Origin: Scenedesmus sp. ARA3
Taxonomy: Eukaryota > Chlorophyta > Chlorophyceae > Sphaeropleales > Scenedesmaceae
DNA length: 64,000 nt
Direction: 5' to 3'
Assembly (NCBI GenBank): GCA_004335835.1
Contig: RWJK01001345.1
Span: 45,971 to 109,970, forward strand
A program made the translations under genes and the position numbers. Shown piece by piece: positions 48,456 through 59,717 of the stretch (the stretch's first letter is position 1; every line of letters starts with the position of its first letter). Below the pieces are notes generated by a model, which did no database searches, was not told where the DNA came from, and worked only from the letters and a program-made list of their open reading frames with translations.

Positions 48456-51418
48456 ATGCAAGGCTCGCTGCTGCAACGAGTGACTGCTCCAGTACAAGTG
48501 CCAGCACTGAGGAAGGCAGGCCGCTGCAATGCTGCCGCTGCTGGAAGTGCCAGGACTCTAGACAAGGAGTGGAGGAGTAAATCGAAGCCGATACAGAAGG
48601 GCAGCAGTTATCCTGCCAAGGAGTTCTGCAGCCACTGGTGCGCTGCGTCAGCAGCGCCAGCTAGGCTGATGCATGGCCGTGCTTTGCAGTTGCCGTACAT
48701 GGGACAGCGTGCACGCTGTTTTGAGTTGATATTTAACTGTTGCTGTTTGCTTGGTGTGATGGCAGAAAGCATGCGCAGCCAGCCAGCGTGTTTGCTGCAA
48801 TTGAAGCAACACATTCAAGGTCCAAGTTGGTCCCACAGCAAGTCGGCATGTTTTGTTTGCGATTGTTGATGGCTCTGCAGTGTGCAAGCTGCAGCAGCAG
48901 GTCAAGCATGACACACCAACGGTCATCAGGCAGCTGTTATCTGCCTGCTGTCTGTGTGAACTGACAGTCTGCACTTTGCTCCTGCAGCGGCCTATGTGAC
49001 ACTTACTACGTGGCCCATGTAAAGGAGGCATGCGCATTTCTTGGCGATGGTGAGCTGCGCCTTTGGTAGCATGGTTTATGCAGCAGCAGCGCACATCTTA
49101 GCTAGCAGCAGCGGCTGCGGCGGTGTGATCACGAAGGATGGCCTGCCGCCCAACACTATTTGGCCAGCTGTCTCCTGTGGCTCTGCTGCTGCTGCACAGC
49201 CTGCAATCATCGAGTTATCCTTGCATACAGCCGAAGTATGCCCATCAAAGTTGCTGATGCAAGCAGCAGCCAAGCGATAGCCTTGGGACACGCAGCCATG
49301 CCAACGGCTTGAGCTGCAGCCACATCTGCGCTTGCAGGGCTGCTGCTGCAGTGCATGCACACATGTGCAGCTGAGCACTGCATGCGATTGCAATTTACAG
49401 GCGATCAAGCATGAACATATTGATCTCCTTCATCAGTTGTTTTGTTGGTGAGCGCTGCCGCTGCCGCTGACCCGCAGGCATGTCAAAGATTGAGCGGATG
49501 GAGGAGACAGTACACGGCAGGGGCAGGTGGGCAGCATGTTTAGCAGCGCTGGGCAGTCGCACCACATGTCTACAACTAGTACAAGCAGCAAGCACAGCAG
49601 CGGCAGTGGCGAATGCATGCTCAGTGCACAACGTGCAGCTGCTGCATGCATGTTGTTGAGTGGTGAGCAGCTGGGTGGTCTGCAGACGATGCCAAGCTGC
49701 TCAAGCCAAATCTGTGTTCCTTTTTGCTGTATTGGAAGAGAGAGACTGTCAGTGCACACAGTAAATCCATCGTGCTGTGCATTGAAATCATACTGTGCTG
49801 CGCTCTCCTGCACCCCAGGCGCATGGACGATGAAAATGATTGCGCTTTGTTGTGCTTGATGACGTGCTGCACAGCCTCAAGAACCCGCCACTGCACAACA
49901 CGGCAACTTTGCTGTCGAGTTATCTCACACTGAGCCCGTCTGCATCCCAAATTCCTTGTGCTGTGTTTCACCAGGCGCATGGACGATGAAAACGAGCTGC
50001 GTTTTGGTGTGGTTGATGACGTGCTGTACGGCCTCAAAACCCCGCCAGTGCCTGGGGCGCAGTGGACGGGCGTGGTGACTGGCATTGCAGTAGCCATGCT
50101 GGAGAGCGGAGCGGTGGACGCAGTGGTGTGCGTGCAAAGCAATCCAAATGATAGGTGGGCTTGCGGGAAGAGCGTGGGCTTGCAGGAAACGCGTGGGCTT
50201 GCAGGAAGTGCATGGTCTTGCAGGACGTGTGCGGGCTTGCAGGAAACGCGTGGGCTTGCAGGATATCGCTTGGTGTGGCACCGGCAGCTGCGCTCACAGT
50301 CGCAGTTGCAGAGCAGGCCGATGGCGTGCGTTGACGATCACTCTGTCTCGCTGCGCAGGTTCACCCCTAAGCCCGTGGTGGCGCGCAGCACAGCAGACAT
50401 CATCGCAGCGTGGCGCACACTTTTTACAGCGCATTCAGCAACCAATGTTACTAATCGACATTTGCGCTGCACCGCAGGTTCACCCCAAAGCCCGTGGTGG
50501 CGCGCAGCACAGCAGACATCATCGCAGCGCGGCGCACATTCTCCTTACAACTCATTCATCAACCAACGTTACTTATTGTCATTTGCGCTGCACCGCAGGT
50601 TCACCCCTAAGCCCGTGGTGGCGCGCAGCGCAGCAGACATCATTGCGGCACGCGGCGTGAAGCCCACGCTGAGCCCAAACCTAGAAGTGCTAGCTACTGT
50701 TGAGGCGCTGGCAGGCACTGTCAAGAAGCTGCTGTTCATCGGCGTGGGCTGCCAGGTGAGGCGCGGCTGGCTGCAGTGTTGATCATATTCCCCTGCTTTT
50801 TGCCCACCCTCATGTGGACATGTTGTGATGAATTTGTTACATAATGTCATGTTATGTTATGTTATGTCTGCAGGTGCAGGCGCTGCGGGCAGTGGACCCG
50901 TGCTTCAGACTGGAGAGGCCGCTCGTGCTGGGCAGCAACTGCACACACAGAGCTAGCCTGCTGTTGTGTGACATTGCTGTTGATGCTTTTGTTGTCTCTG
51001 CAGGTGCAGGCACTGCGAGCAGTGGAGCCGTACCTGGGGCTGCAGAACTTGCACGTGCTGGGCACCAACTGCTCACTGAGGATTCAGTGGTTCTTGTTAT
51101 AACGTCACCCTTGTTGTTACTTCTGCAGGTGCAGGCGCTGCGTGCTGTTGAGCCTTACCTTGGCCTAGAGAAGCTATATGTGCTGGGCACCAACTGCACA
51201 GACAACGGGCCGCGCGAGGGGCTGGAAAAGTTCCTCAATGCAGCAAGCGAAACGCCAGGTGGGCTGATGCATGCAGGGTTTATGGTTCAGTTTAGTCAAT
51301 GTAGGGTTTTGCACAGATGCGGCGTCCAGAAATTTGAACATTCTGCTGCCCCCGCTGCCCCTGGGTAGAGACCGTGCTGCACCATGAGTTCATGCAGCAA
51401 GTCTGCCTTGATTATCAC

Positions 51419-51476
<58 letters not shown>

Positions 51477-51567
51477 NNNNNNNNNNNNNNNNNNNNNNNN
51501 NNNNNNNNNNNNNNNNNNNNNNNNNNNNNNNNNNNNNNNNNNNNNNNNNNNNNNNNNNNNNNNNNNN

Positions 51568-51629
<62 letters not shown>

Positions 51630-51687
51630 AGAGACTGTGCTGCACTACGAGTTCATGCAGGACTACAAGGTGCCTTGTCTCACTGTC

Positions 51688-51719
<32 letters not shown>

Positions 51720-52112
51720 AGAGACTGTGCTGCACTACGAGTTCATGCAGGACTACAAGGTGCACATCAAGCACATGGATGGGCACTATGAGAAGGTGCC
51801 CTACTTCTGCCTGCCCGCCAAAGACCTGAATGACGTCATTGCACCCAGCTGCTACAGCTGCTTCGACTACCCCAATGCACTGGCAGACCTGGTGGTGAGC
51901 AATCTGCTGCTTTGTCTGTCTGGCTGTCTGGCTGGCTGTGTTGCTGTCTGGCATGCTGGCTGTCTGTCTTCCTTGCTGCCGTGCTGCCTTTCTGGCTGGT
52001 CGGCTGGCTGGCTGGCTGGCTGCCTGCCTGGCTGCTTCGATTATCCCAATGCACGGGCAGACCTGGTGGTTAGCCCATTTTGTTCTCGCTGGATGTTAGC
52101 GTTTTGTCTGTT

Positions 52113-52143
<31 letters not shown>

Positions 52144-54083
52144 TTGGCTGGCCGGCTAGCCGGCTGGCTGGCTGGCAGGCTGGCTGGCGGGCTGCTGCGA
52201 TCACCAAAACGCATTGGCAGACCTGGTGGCAATTGTTGCGCACGCAGTGTAGTTGCTTGCCTACCTGCTGTGTTGCACCATGTGTTTCCACAATGGTGTC
52301 AACAACACAGCTTCTCATCCGTAATATCCGCACCATTTGTACACGTCTTCGATGCACGTTGGCTACATGTGTGTGCCATGCAACGGCAGCAACCAAGGCG
52401 CAGCACCCGTACACCACTCTAGCAGCTGTTGCTGTCAATCCCATTATCTTACAATCTGCGAAATATGCCAATTGATTACTGCAGGTTGGCTACATGGGGG
52501 TGCCATACAACGGCAGCAACATGGCGCAGCACCCGCAGTACATCACGGTGCGCAATGCACGGGGCAGGGCCATGCTGGACTGCCTGGGGCCGCAGCTGCA
52601 GCGGCTGCCTGCAGTGAGCAAGGGAGACAGCCGGCCGCTGGTCATGCAGGTGTGCAATGGTGTCATGATGTACTGTAAATGCTGTCATTTTGTTGAGCAC
52701 CTAAAAGCACAGGCAAGTTCCAACATCAGCGCACGATGGTCAATCTGCTTTGCATTTGCACAAGGTTGAAGCTTATTGTCTGCCACACGCTGCAGACGGT
52801 CATCTCGCACGACCAGGCCAAGCTCGGCACCTTCCAGGACCTTGCACCCTGCTGCTCTCGCATATGCATTTGAACGCCAGCTGTCTAGAGTTTGCCCTGC
52901 TGATATTCCTTGCTTCAAACGCTGCCTTGCTGATCGTCAGAGCTGTGATTACGAGAGAGCTGAAGACCCTGCAATTTTCTTACATATGCCGAAATGCAGA
53001 CAGTCATCTCAGACGACCAGGCCAAGCTGGGCACCTTCCAGGACCCCGCGCCCCGCTGGCTGGGCAACATCATCGCTTGGATCCTCAACCTGGTTGGCCC
53101 CAAGGGCCTGGAGTTTGCAAAGTACTCCATTGATTACCACTACATCCGCAATTGGCTCTACGTGAACAGGTGAGGTTTGGGGTTACAACAACATTGCTTT
53201 CCGTGCTGTTATGGTTTAGGGTTTAAGGTTTAGGATTTATAACACATCATTGCTTGTGTGTTTGAACCTGGTGGGGCCCAAGGGCCTGGAGTTTGCCAAG
53301 TACTCCATTGACTACCACTACATCCGCAACTGGCTATATGTGAACAGGTGGGGTCGGAAGCTGGGTTTTAACGTTGATGCAACGTCATCGTGTGGATTCT
53401 GGAGCATTCTTTGCTATGTGGTTGAGGTTTTTACAATAAGGCTCAGGGTTTTTTTGCAACATCATTGCGTGGGTGCTCAACCTGGTGGGCCCCAAGGGCC
53501 TGGAGTTTGCAAAGTACTCAATTGACCACCACTACATCCGCAACTGGCTCTACGTGAACAGGTGGGGTTTTGGGTTACAACGACATTGCTTGCCGTGCTG
53601 TTATAGTTTATGGTTTAAGGTTAAAGGTTTATAACCCATTATCACTTGGGTAGTTAAACCTGGTTGGCCCCAAGGGCCTGGAGATTGCCAAGTACTCCAT
53701 TGACTACCACTACATCCGCAACTGGCTATATGTGAACAGGTGCGGCTGTGTTGATGGGGGGTGGAGTGATTGGTTGGTGGTGGTGTTCTAACGGTTCTGA
53801 ACAGCTGCGCAAGGGCACGGCTTACCCAATGCGGCAGGTACGCTTGGCAGCAACTTTGTTTGTGGTGCGCCTTTAGGGCTTCTGTCACATTTACAAATGT
53901 TGTAACGTGTGTTATAACATGTTTGGTGTTATTCTGATGTTGATGTGACGCAGGCACATGGGTGCTGCGCGTGCTGCGCGGCACACCCCAAGCTTTGCCA
54001 AGGCCATTGTGCAGCAGTATGACACCAAGGGAGAGGTGTCCGCACGGCTGAAGCTGGAGCCCGGCAAGAGCCGCAGCAGCTGA
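48456..54083 (+). CDS. HCAR: 7-hydroxymethyl chlorophyll a reductase, chloroplast
   Basis: HCAR reduces 7-hydroxymethyl chlorophyll a to chlorophyll a with ferredoxin, completing the chlorophyll b-to-a conversion; it carries FAD and Fe-S clusters. Ten exons: 48456-48637, 48988-49049, 49478-49526, 49975-50154, 50599-50755, 51129-51258, 51722-51894, 52485-52649, 53000-53169, 53954-54083. They sum to 1398 nt (465 aa), phases all consistent. Visible marks: transit-like N-terminus, [19 protein letters not shown] (Cys 58, 61, 64, 76), [79 protein letters not shown]. Length fits the plant enzyme. An assembly gap (51477-51567) lies in the intron before exon 7 and does not touch coding sequence. Introns contain many partial exon copies, listed separately. 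Confidence 0.95.
49820..49896 (+). repeat. Partial copy of HCAR exon 4 (5' part)
   Basis: caccccaggcgcatggacgatgaaaa and about 50 further bases match 49967-50050 with several substitutions and indels. It starts at an acceptor and is out of frame later. Confidence 0.85.
50359..50530 (+). repeat. Two partial copies of HCAR exon 5 (5' part)
   Basis: Copies at 50359-50407 and 50479-50530 encode [17 protein letters not shown] or a frame variant after a gcag acceptor. The full exon is at 50599. Starts are spaced exactly 120 bp apart. Confidence 0.95.
50874..51078 (+). repeat. Two partial copies of HCAR exon 6 (5' part)
   Basis: Copies at 50874-50950 and 51004-51078 encode [20 protein letters not shown] and [20 protein letters not shown]. 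The full exon at 51129 encodes [20 protein letters not shown]. Amino-acid divergence between copies shows they are not simple assembly echoes. Confidence 0.95.
51363..51669 (+). repeat. Two partial copies of HCAR exon 7 around a gapped CTG array
   Basis: Copies at about 51368-51402 ([10 protein letters not shown]) and 51632-51669 ([13 protein letters not shown] plus a gtgcct donor-like end) precede the full exon at 51722. The CTG array at about 51418-51628 between them contains 91 N (51477-51567), an unresolved length. Confidence 0.9.
51477..51567. other. Assembly gap (91 N) inside a CTG array
   Basis: The N run is flanked on both sides by perfect CTG repeats in HCAR intron 6, so the gap is an unresolved microsatellite and not missing gene sequence. 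Confidence 0.97.
51990..52232 (+). repeat. GGCT tetramer tracts with two copies of HCAR exon 7 3' end
   Basis: ctgcttcgattatcccaatg and following bases at about 52030-52073, and a more worn copy at about 52195-52230, match the exon end at 51859-51894 ([13 protein letters not shown]). (GGCT)n runs occupy about 51985-52030 and 52108-52195. Confidence 0.9.
52351..52415 (+). repeat. Partial, decayed copy of HCAR exon 8 (5' part)
   Basis: gttggctacatgtgtgtgcc and on encodes [17 protein letters not shown], compared with [17 protein letters not shown] in the full exon at 52485. The acceptor CAG has become CAC. Confidence 0.85.
52796..52860 (+). repeat. Partial copy of HCAR exon 9 (5' part)
   Basis: It encodes [18 protein letters not shown] after a ctgcag acceptor. 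The full exon at 53000 reads [18 protein letters not shown]. Confidence 0.9.
53263..53740 (+). repeat. Three further copies of HCAR exon 9 3' end with donor
   Basis: LVGPKGLE[FI]AKYSID and [12 protein letters not shown] followed by gtg donors recur at about 53263-53348, 53478-53562 and 53657-53739, after the used copy at 53086-53169. The intron to exon 10 thus offers four almost equal donors. Confidence 0.95.
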
Positions 54084-54161
54084 CACAGCAGCAGGAGCAG
54101 CAGCAGCAGCAGCAGCAGCAGCGGCTGAAGCTGGAGCCTGGCAAGCGCAGCAGCAGCTGAC

Positions 54162-54192
<31 letters not shown>

Positions 54193-54255
54193 CAACAGCA
54201 GCGGCAGCAGTGGCTGAAGCCAGAGCCTGGCAAGAGCAGCAGCAGCTGCTGACAC
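54047..54255 (+). repeat. HCAR last codons repeated three times
   Basis: The terminal coding bases (RLKLEPGKS plus Ser/Arg and stop) at 54047-54083 are copied at about 54121-54161 and 54202-54252, separated by CAG repeats. The copies fall in the 3' UTR. Confidence 0.85.
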
Positions 54256-57200
54256 AGCAGCACGTCAGCTGCCTGACAACACATGTCGTGGCCAATGACT
54301 GTCAAATGTTGTGATATGACAGTTTGTTGGGAAGGAAACCTCACGTGCTGTTGCATCTGGGCAGTTTGCATGCAAACGCACATTGTACATCACATTAGCC
54401 CTGCCCAGCTTGCAGACGCAGTCACTTCTTTTGATGCAACAGTGCTGCGCTTATGCATTATTGTTCACAGATGGACATGTATCAATTGTGTGGTGCATGC
54501 AGTGCTTGCTGATTGACTGCGTGTTGCAGCGCAGTGGCTGTGCATGTCCAGTGCTTGCTGATTGACTGTGTGTTGCAGCGCAGTGGCTGTGCATGTCCAG
54601 TGCTTGCTGATTGTCTGTGTGTTGCAGCGCAGTGGCTGTGCATGTCCAGAGCATGTGTCGGCAGTAATCTATCAGCAGCGCATGCAGCCGTGTGCAGGTC
54701 CATCTCCGCATGAGTTTGTTTGCATCAACGTGTGCGGGGCACGTGTGTGCAGTAATGCATCCAATCAATCCATGTTTGTTTGTACGTTTGCATCGTTGGG
54801 CTGATGACACGTCGCATCAGATCAGCGAAGCATTTGATGCTTTTGAGCGCTCGCCATCAGCTGTAAGTTGGTTGGCAATGTGTTGCTGGTGTTGACAGAC
54901 AGTTTGCAATGGTGTTGATGATCGGCTTGACAAACTGCGTCAAGCTGTGTCTTGTCGCATATCAGCATGATGCCATCATGCAGTGCATGGAGAGAGAGAG
55001 AGAGGGGTTACACTGGTGTACTCACGCGACATACGTCACCACTAACACCTGAAAACTTTTTGATTGCACCAGAATTGCGTGTGATGGGAGAGACGGTTAT
55101 GCGTGCATGACCAAAGTTGATCTCACACACAGAGTTTTTTCATGGGGTTGAACCTCATTTGAGTGACAGCCCGAGCTGAGCTGTTTGCAGCAGTGCATGG
55201 TGTGCAATCGGCATGTGTGGTGATTGATATGGTGGTTACTTTGAAGCAGTGTTACAAAGCGACCCAAACCCTGGACACGCGTCCAAGTGCACTCTTTTTG
55301 AACAGCAGCCGCTATCTTGCCCTGCAGGGCTGAAAAGGCATTGCCAATGACAGTGACTGTGCAATGACAGTGCCTCTCCACTGCCAGGTGGTCAGTAAAG
55401 CATTACAACCGCCCGTAGTTTGTGTCAAAGCGTACTTCATACTACAGTATCCTCTGTGTGTGCGTGCAATGCCATCTCTTGCACGTGCAATCCACATGTA
55501 CACCACATGTCAGCTCACAAAGCCGTCAAGCTGGCACAAGTATTAACCACTACAATCCACACAAGCAGTCACTGCTGCCATTCCCTGTGTCACACAGGTG
55601 AGTCACCTGTGCGTGCAGGCACCAGTGGCTATGCAACACACCATCCTGTGTGATTCAATGGCTGTAGTTTCATCTGACAACAGTTGAAGGCTTTACAGGA
55701 TGCACCACAAAACACTCGAGCCTGGATTGTGGTGCCTCGCTGCAATGCAGGCCCTGGCACAATGCAAGGTGCCTCCAAAGCAGCGCCAAAGTACACCGTA
55801 ACACTGTTAGTAACTGTTAGTAACAACGAATATGTGTATACATGATGGTGTCCTGGTGTCTTGTGCTCTGCAATCTGCCAGAGCCGTGCGGCGCGGCATG
55901 CGGCTCATGAGAATGCAAAAGGGCAGATGGTCCGGCAATGCACACAAGGACAGATCCGACCTACACAAGGCAACTTGCCTCTGCCAGCAGCAGCAGCAGC
56001 AGCAGCAAGCTACAAAGCCGGATCAGGTCACGGCATGACAGTACGTGCTACAAGTGCAGGCAGGAACTGACGCAGTTGCTGCTGCATGATGATGTTTGCA
56101 ATGCTGGTGCACCTGACTGCGCTGCGACAGTGCACTCGCAAAAACCAGCACCAGCAGGCAGTACAGCCGGCAGTGCAGCAACCCCCAGCAAACAGCACCA
56201 GCAGGCCAGCAGTACAGCGGCCAGTGCAGAACCCCCAGCAAAAGAAAAACCTGGCCTGGGCTAGGAAACACCAACCAGCAGGCTGGTTGGTCGCTGAGCA
56301 GGCTGGTTGTGTGCAGCAACCCACCCACTCAGAACACTGTCTCCAGTGAACATGCGTTATTGTCAAAACAAGTCTTGCAGGCATCAGCAGCTGCCAGGCT
56401 GGTGGAGGATGCGGCCCCTCTGGTAATGCACGTGTGCTTGGCATGCTGCTCTGTCTGCATGTGGGCTGTGGTGACAGTGTCAGCCCGGCAGCAGACCATG
56501 CCAATCCGGAGGCCACAAACTGTTGAAACACAGCACTCTTACCAAGTGTGCCATTTAAGCGCTTGGGTAAGAGTGCTGTATGTCCAAACAAACAGTCCTC
56601 GATGCTGCGGCAAACAATTTGACCTGTGCTGACCACGAAACAGGAAAGAGAGTGCATGCCCACTGCCAGCTGCAAGCAGCAACCGTGACAAAACAGCGGC
56701 AGCGGAGCAGTATTTATGCTTGCAGCTGTCAGCTGACCGCAGCACAAAAAACGAAACAGTGATGAGGGTGAAAAAACAGGCAAAATGAACCCATTAGCCT
56801 GTGGGAAAAGATCTGTGCAAGCACAGGTACCGCCTGGATGCAAAAAGACATTGATTGTGGGGCGTTGCTTGCACAGCGATTGAAACGGCATTGGGGCAGC
56901 ATGAGCGACAAACCTGAGCCAAATCACACGGCCCAGATCAGCAACCCATGTCACATGGGCCATGTGTGATCGATGCACAACGCCTGGTGTGACACGTGCT
57001 TATGGTTCACCATGGTTTGTAGCGGGTGCGACAGCTCTGCACTGCAGCAGCTGTCGGTGATATCTCAACTGCCAACAACCTACACGCCATGAGTAGATGA
57101 TGTGCCAAGGGTGTGATGTATGCGCAACAAACAGACCTCTGACTAGTATCGCTCAAAAACACGGGAGTGAACACAGACAAAGAACCTGAAAGAAGTGAGT

Positions 57201-59717
57201 AGCCTGGCAACACAAGCATAGGCCGTATGCAAAGGGCGATCAGCAAACAGCACATGGTGCACAGCTGCGCTTGCTAGTTTGCTGGGTCGGCAGTATGTGA
57301 TGTGCTGTGATGGGTGCAAGCTCGCCAGAACAACAGTGGGCGAAACAACTATGCTGAGACATTTGGCATGCTGGTGCCACTGAGTGGTGGCGCAAGACAG
57401 AGCGGCAAAAACAAAAACAGATATCGGCATGCTGAATGGATACCCAAGCACCTGTGTGCACCTGGCATGCCGTCTGGTAGCTCCGGCAGTGCAGCAGTAA
57501 ATGCAGCAGCATACGCAGCAGCAAATGCAGCAGCCAAGACACGCATCGCTCCAAACAACAATCACACTCTAACCTACTACCCGTAAACATGGCTCCAGAG
57601 CATCCCACACCCCATGTCTCTGCTCCGCCAAACCCGGCTAAGAGCACGCGCTGCTGTGTCTGGGAAACCACAGAAACACAACAGCTGAAGGTAAGCAGTA
57701 AGCTGCAGCGCCCAAAACGTCTCATCAAGGCCAAGACACACGACGCTCAGATAAGATAAGCACAAGATACACAAGCATCTGCAGCGCCCAAAACGTCTTT
57801 TAAAGGCTAGGACACATGGCGGCCAGCACTCAAGCAACGCCGGCACTGCCACATAAAGAGCAACGCATGTCGCAGGTGCAAAGATCAGTGCCAAACAACA
57901 ACAAGGATGCCTGCAACGCTGCCAGCCGCTGCGTCAGCTGGCGATCGCCATGACGAAAAAGACACACTGTGATCGTCACATCCCGTGACCGCTACTGGCA
58001 GCTACCCCTGCCCTGAATTGAGTACTCCCAAAGCCCCATAATCAGAATGCAGCACACAGCAACAAGCTCCAGGCCAGTAAGTAATGGTATAGGCGCTGGC
58101 ACGCAGCTGAGGCTGCCACTGACAGACAGCACATCTTAGTACTGCTGTTTCTTTCCTCATCAAAAACAACTGCAAGCCCAGAAGCAGCTGCTGGTGCGCT
58201 GCCTGGGGGGTGATACTCAGACGCACCCTACACCGCTGTAGCACAGGCACTCTGGTGTCTGCACAGTCCCTATGCCCCCAGCAAACTGTCTGGAGGCTGG
58301 AAAGAACAGCTGCTGATGCTGCCTGCTTGACAAGGCACAGGGGAAGTAAGCACGGCCGCAAAACAGCAACCTGCCCAACACTGCTGCATAGCACATTGCA
58401 CATGCAGTCCTCAAAAGCCGTGGACTGGGGCAACAGATATGAGTCATATCTGGATCATATCATACGATGAATGCTCTGCTGAGTGTAGTGGCAGAGACAA
58501 CAAGCCAGCTGGAGCCCTCAACCCGGCAGCTGCTGAGAAAAGGTGAACTGAGTGATTAAACAAACAGACCCAGCAGGAAGTGTGCACACCCCTTCTGCGG
58601 CTGCTCCAGCTGCAGAAGAGGTGAACTGAGGAATCAATTCCAAACCAACAGAACCAGCAGGAAGCGTAACCGATTTATAAGCGCACAGTGCATGTTAAAA
58701 GTGCACTCCATTTCGTGGCTCAAGGCATGACAAACTGAACATTGCTTTCTAGAGCGCTGGTTTTCAGCCAAGAACGCAATCCCCACAGCATGTGTGAGCG
58801 TGTGCACATACATGCGCCCTATGAAAAACAATACAGATAGGCAACTGGTACATGTATGCCGGCAGCAAATGCAGCCTTTTTCAAAGACCCAGTGTGCAAA
58901 AGCACTGCAAACATGATCGCGCCAGCAATGCAGGAGCAGGGAAAAGCATTGCCTGCGCGTGCTGAACATGAAACAACCTGGCATGAAGCGCAGTGCTGCT
59001 GGCAGCATCAACATCAACCCCAGAGGCCAACATTCATTCTGCAGCACGTATGCTGAATGGTTTGCCCTCACCCAGCAAACCTTTGGGTGCCACTGTACAC
59101 TGCTGCCTTGCATTTTGCAAGGCAGGGAGCATAGTGAACAGGGCGCTGCCTTACTGCTGGTATAAAGACAGATTAACAGCCAGCAAAAGCCATAGTGCCA
59201 GCAGCAGACAGCGCCCGATCTGCAACACACAAACCAATAACAGCATCAGATACTGTACTGAATCCATACTAGGCACTCTTCTGCACATGGCTCCAGTATG
59301 CAGCAGCCGTTGAAAGGTGGCAGCCTACGAAGTATAAGCATCGAGGTCCAGCATGCAATCATGTGCATACCAGGCCACCTATTGAGCATACAACCAACAA
59401 AGAACAAACTGCACAGCGCTTGAACCACCAAAGCACATACAGCTGTGCTCCCCCATAACACAGAGTACTGCCAAAAGCACAGCAGGGCAACACTGTGCCC
59501 CGACATGACCTTGCAGCTTTGTGCATATAACTGACACGGCAGAGCACAGCAGCACTGCAACGTTTCCAATCCAGCTCTTGACAAACTTCAGCTGGTAGTT
59601 TTGACCCCTTGCAACAACAACCACGCTTGCAGGTGTGAAGTTCACAGTCCCTCGCCATGTGCAAAGTTCACAGTCGCTGGCGTGTGTGACGTTCACGGTA
59701 GTCGGCGTGTGTGAACT
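54256..59717. other. Long stretch with no assembled gene; several protein-like segments
   Basis: TGTAA at about 54862 may end the HCAR transcript. Plus-strand segments that read like protein are about 54800-54861 (ADDTSHQISEAFDAFERSPSA, followed by gtaagt), 55684-55796 (LKALQDAPQNTRAWIVVPRC), 56337-56421 (EHALLSKQVLQASAAARLVE), 56603-56762 and 57317-57586 (NNYAETFGMLVPLSGGARQS). I could not join them in consistent phase. The 316-codon minus ORF at 56028-56978 does not look like a protein. From 57590 to 59717 I see nothing convincing. Confidence 0.35.
54502..54648 (+). repeat. 49-bp tandem repeat, three copies
   Basis: Units start at 54502, 54551 and 54600 (gtgcttgctgattgactg..., with one or two changes). 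Each contains tgtgttgcag, an acceptor-like string. Confidence 0.95.

Noticed and set aside
48456..54083. HCAR duplications as an assembly artefact
   Set aside because: Copies differ in sequence and length, have different spacings, and end at different points, which simple mis-assembly would not give. Only the N gap inside the CTG array is clearly technical.
56028..56978. 316-codon minus-strand ORF
   Set aside because: Composition is Cys/Leu/Phe-heavy with no domain, and plus-strand readings across the same bases look more protein-like.
58634..59230. 198-codon minus-strand ORF
   Set aside because: No motif, unusual Cys/Trp/His content, and no splice context linking it to the gene upstream.
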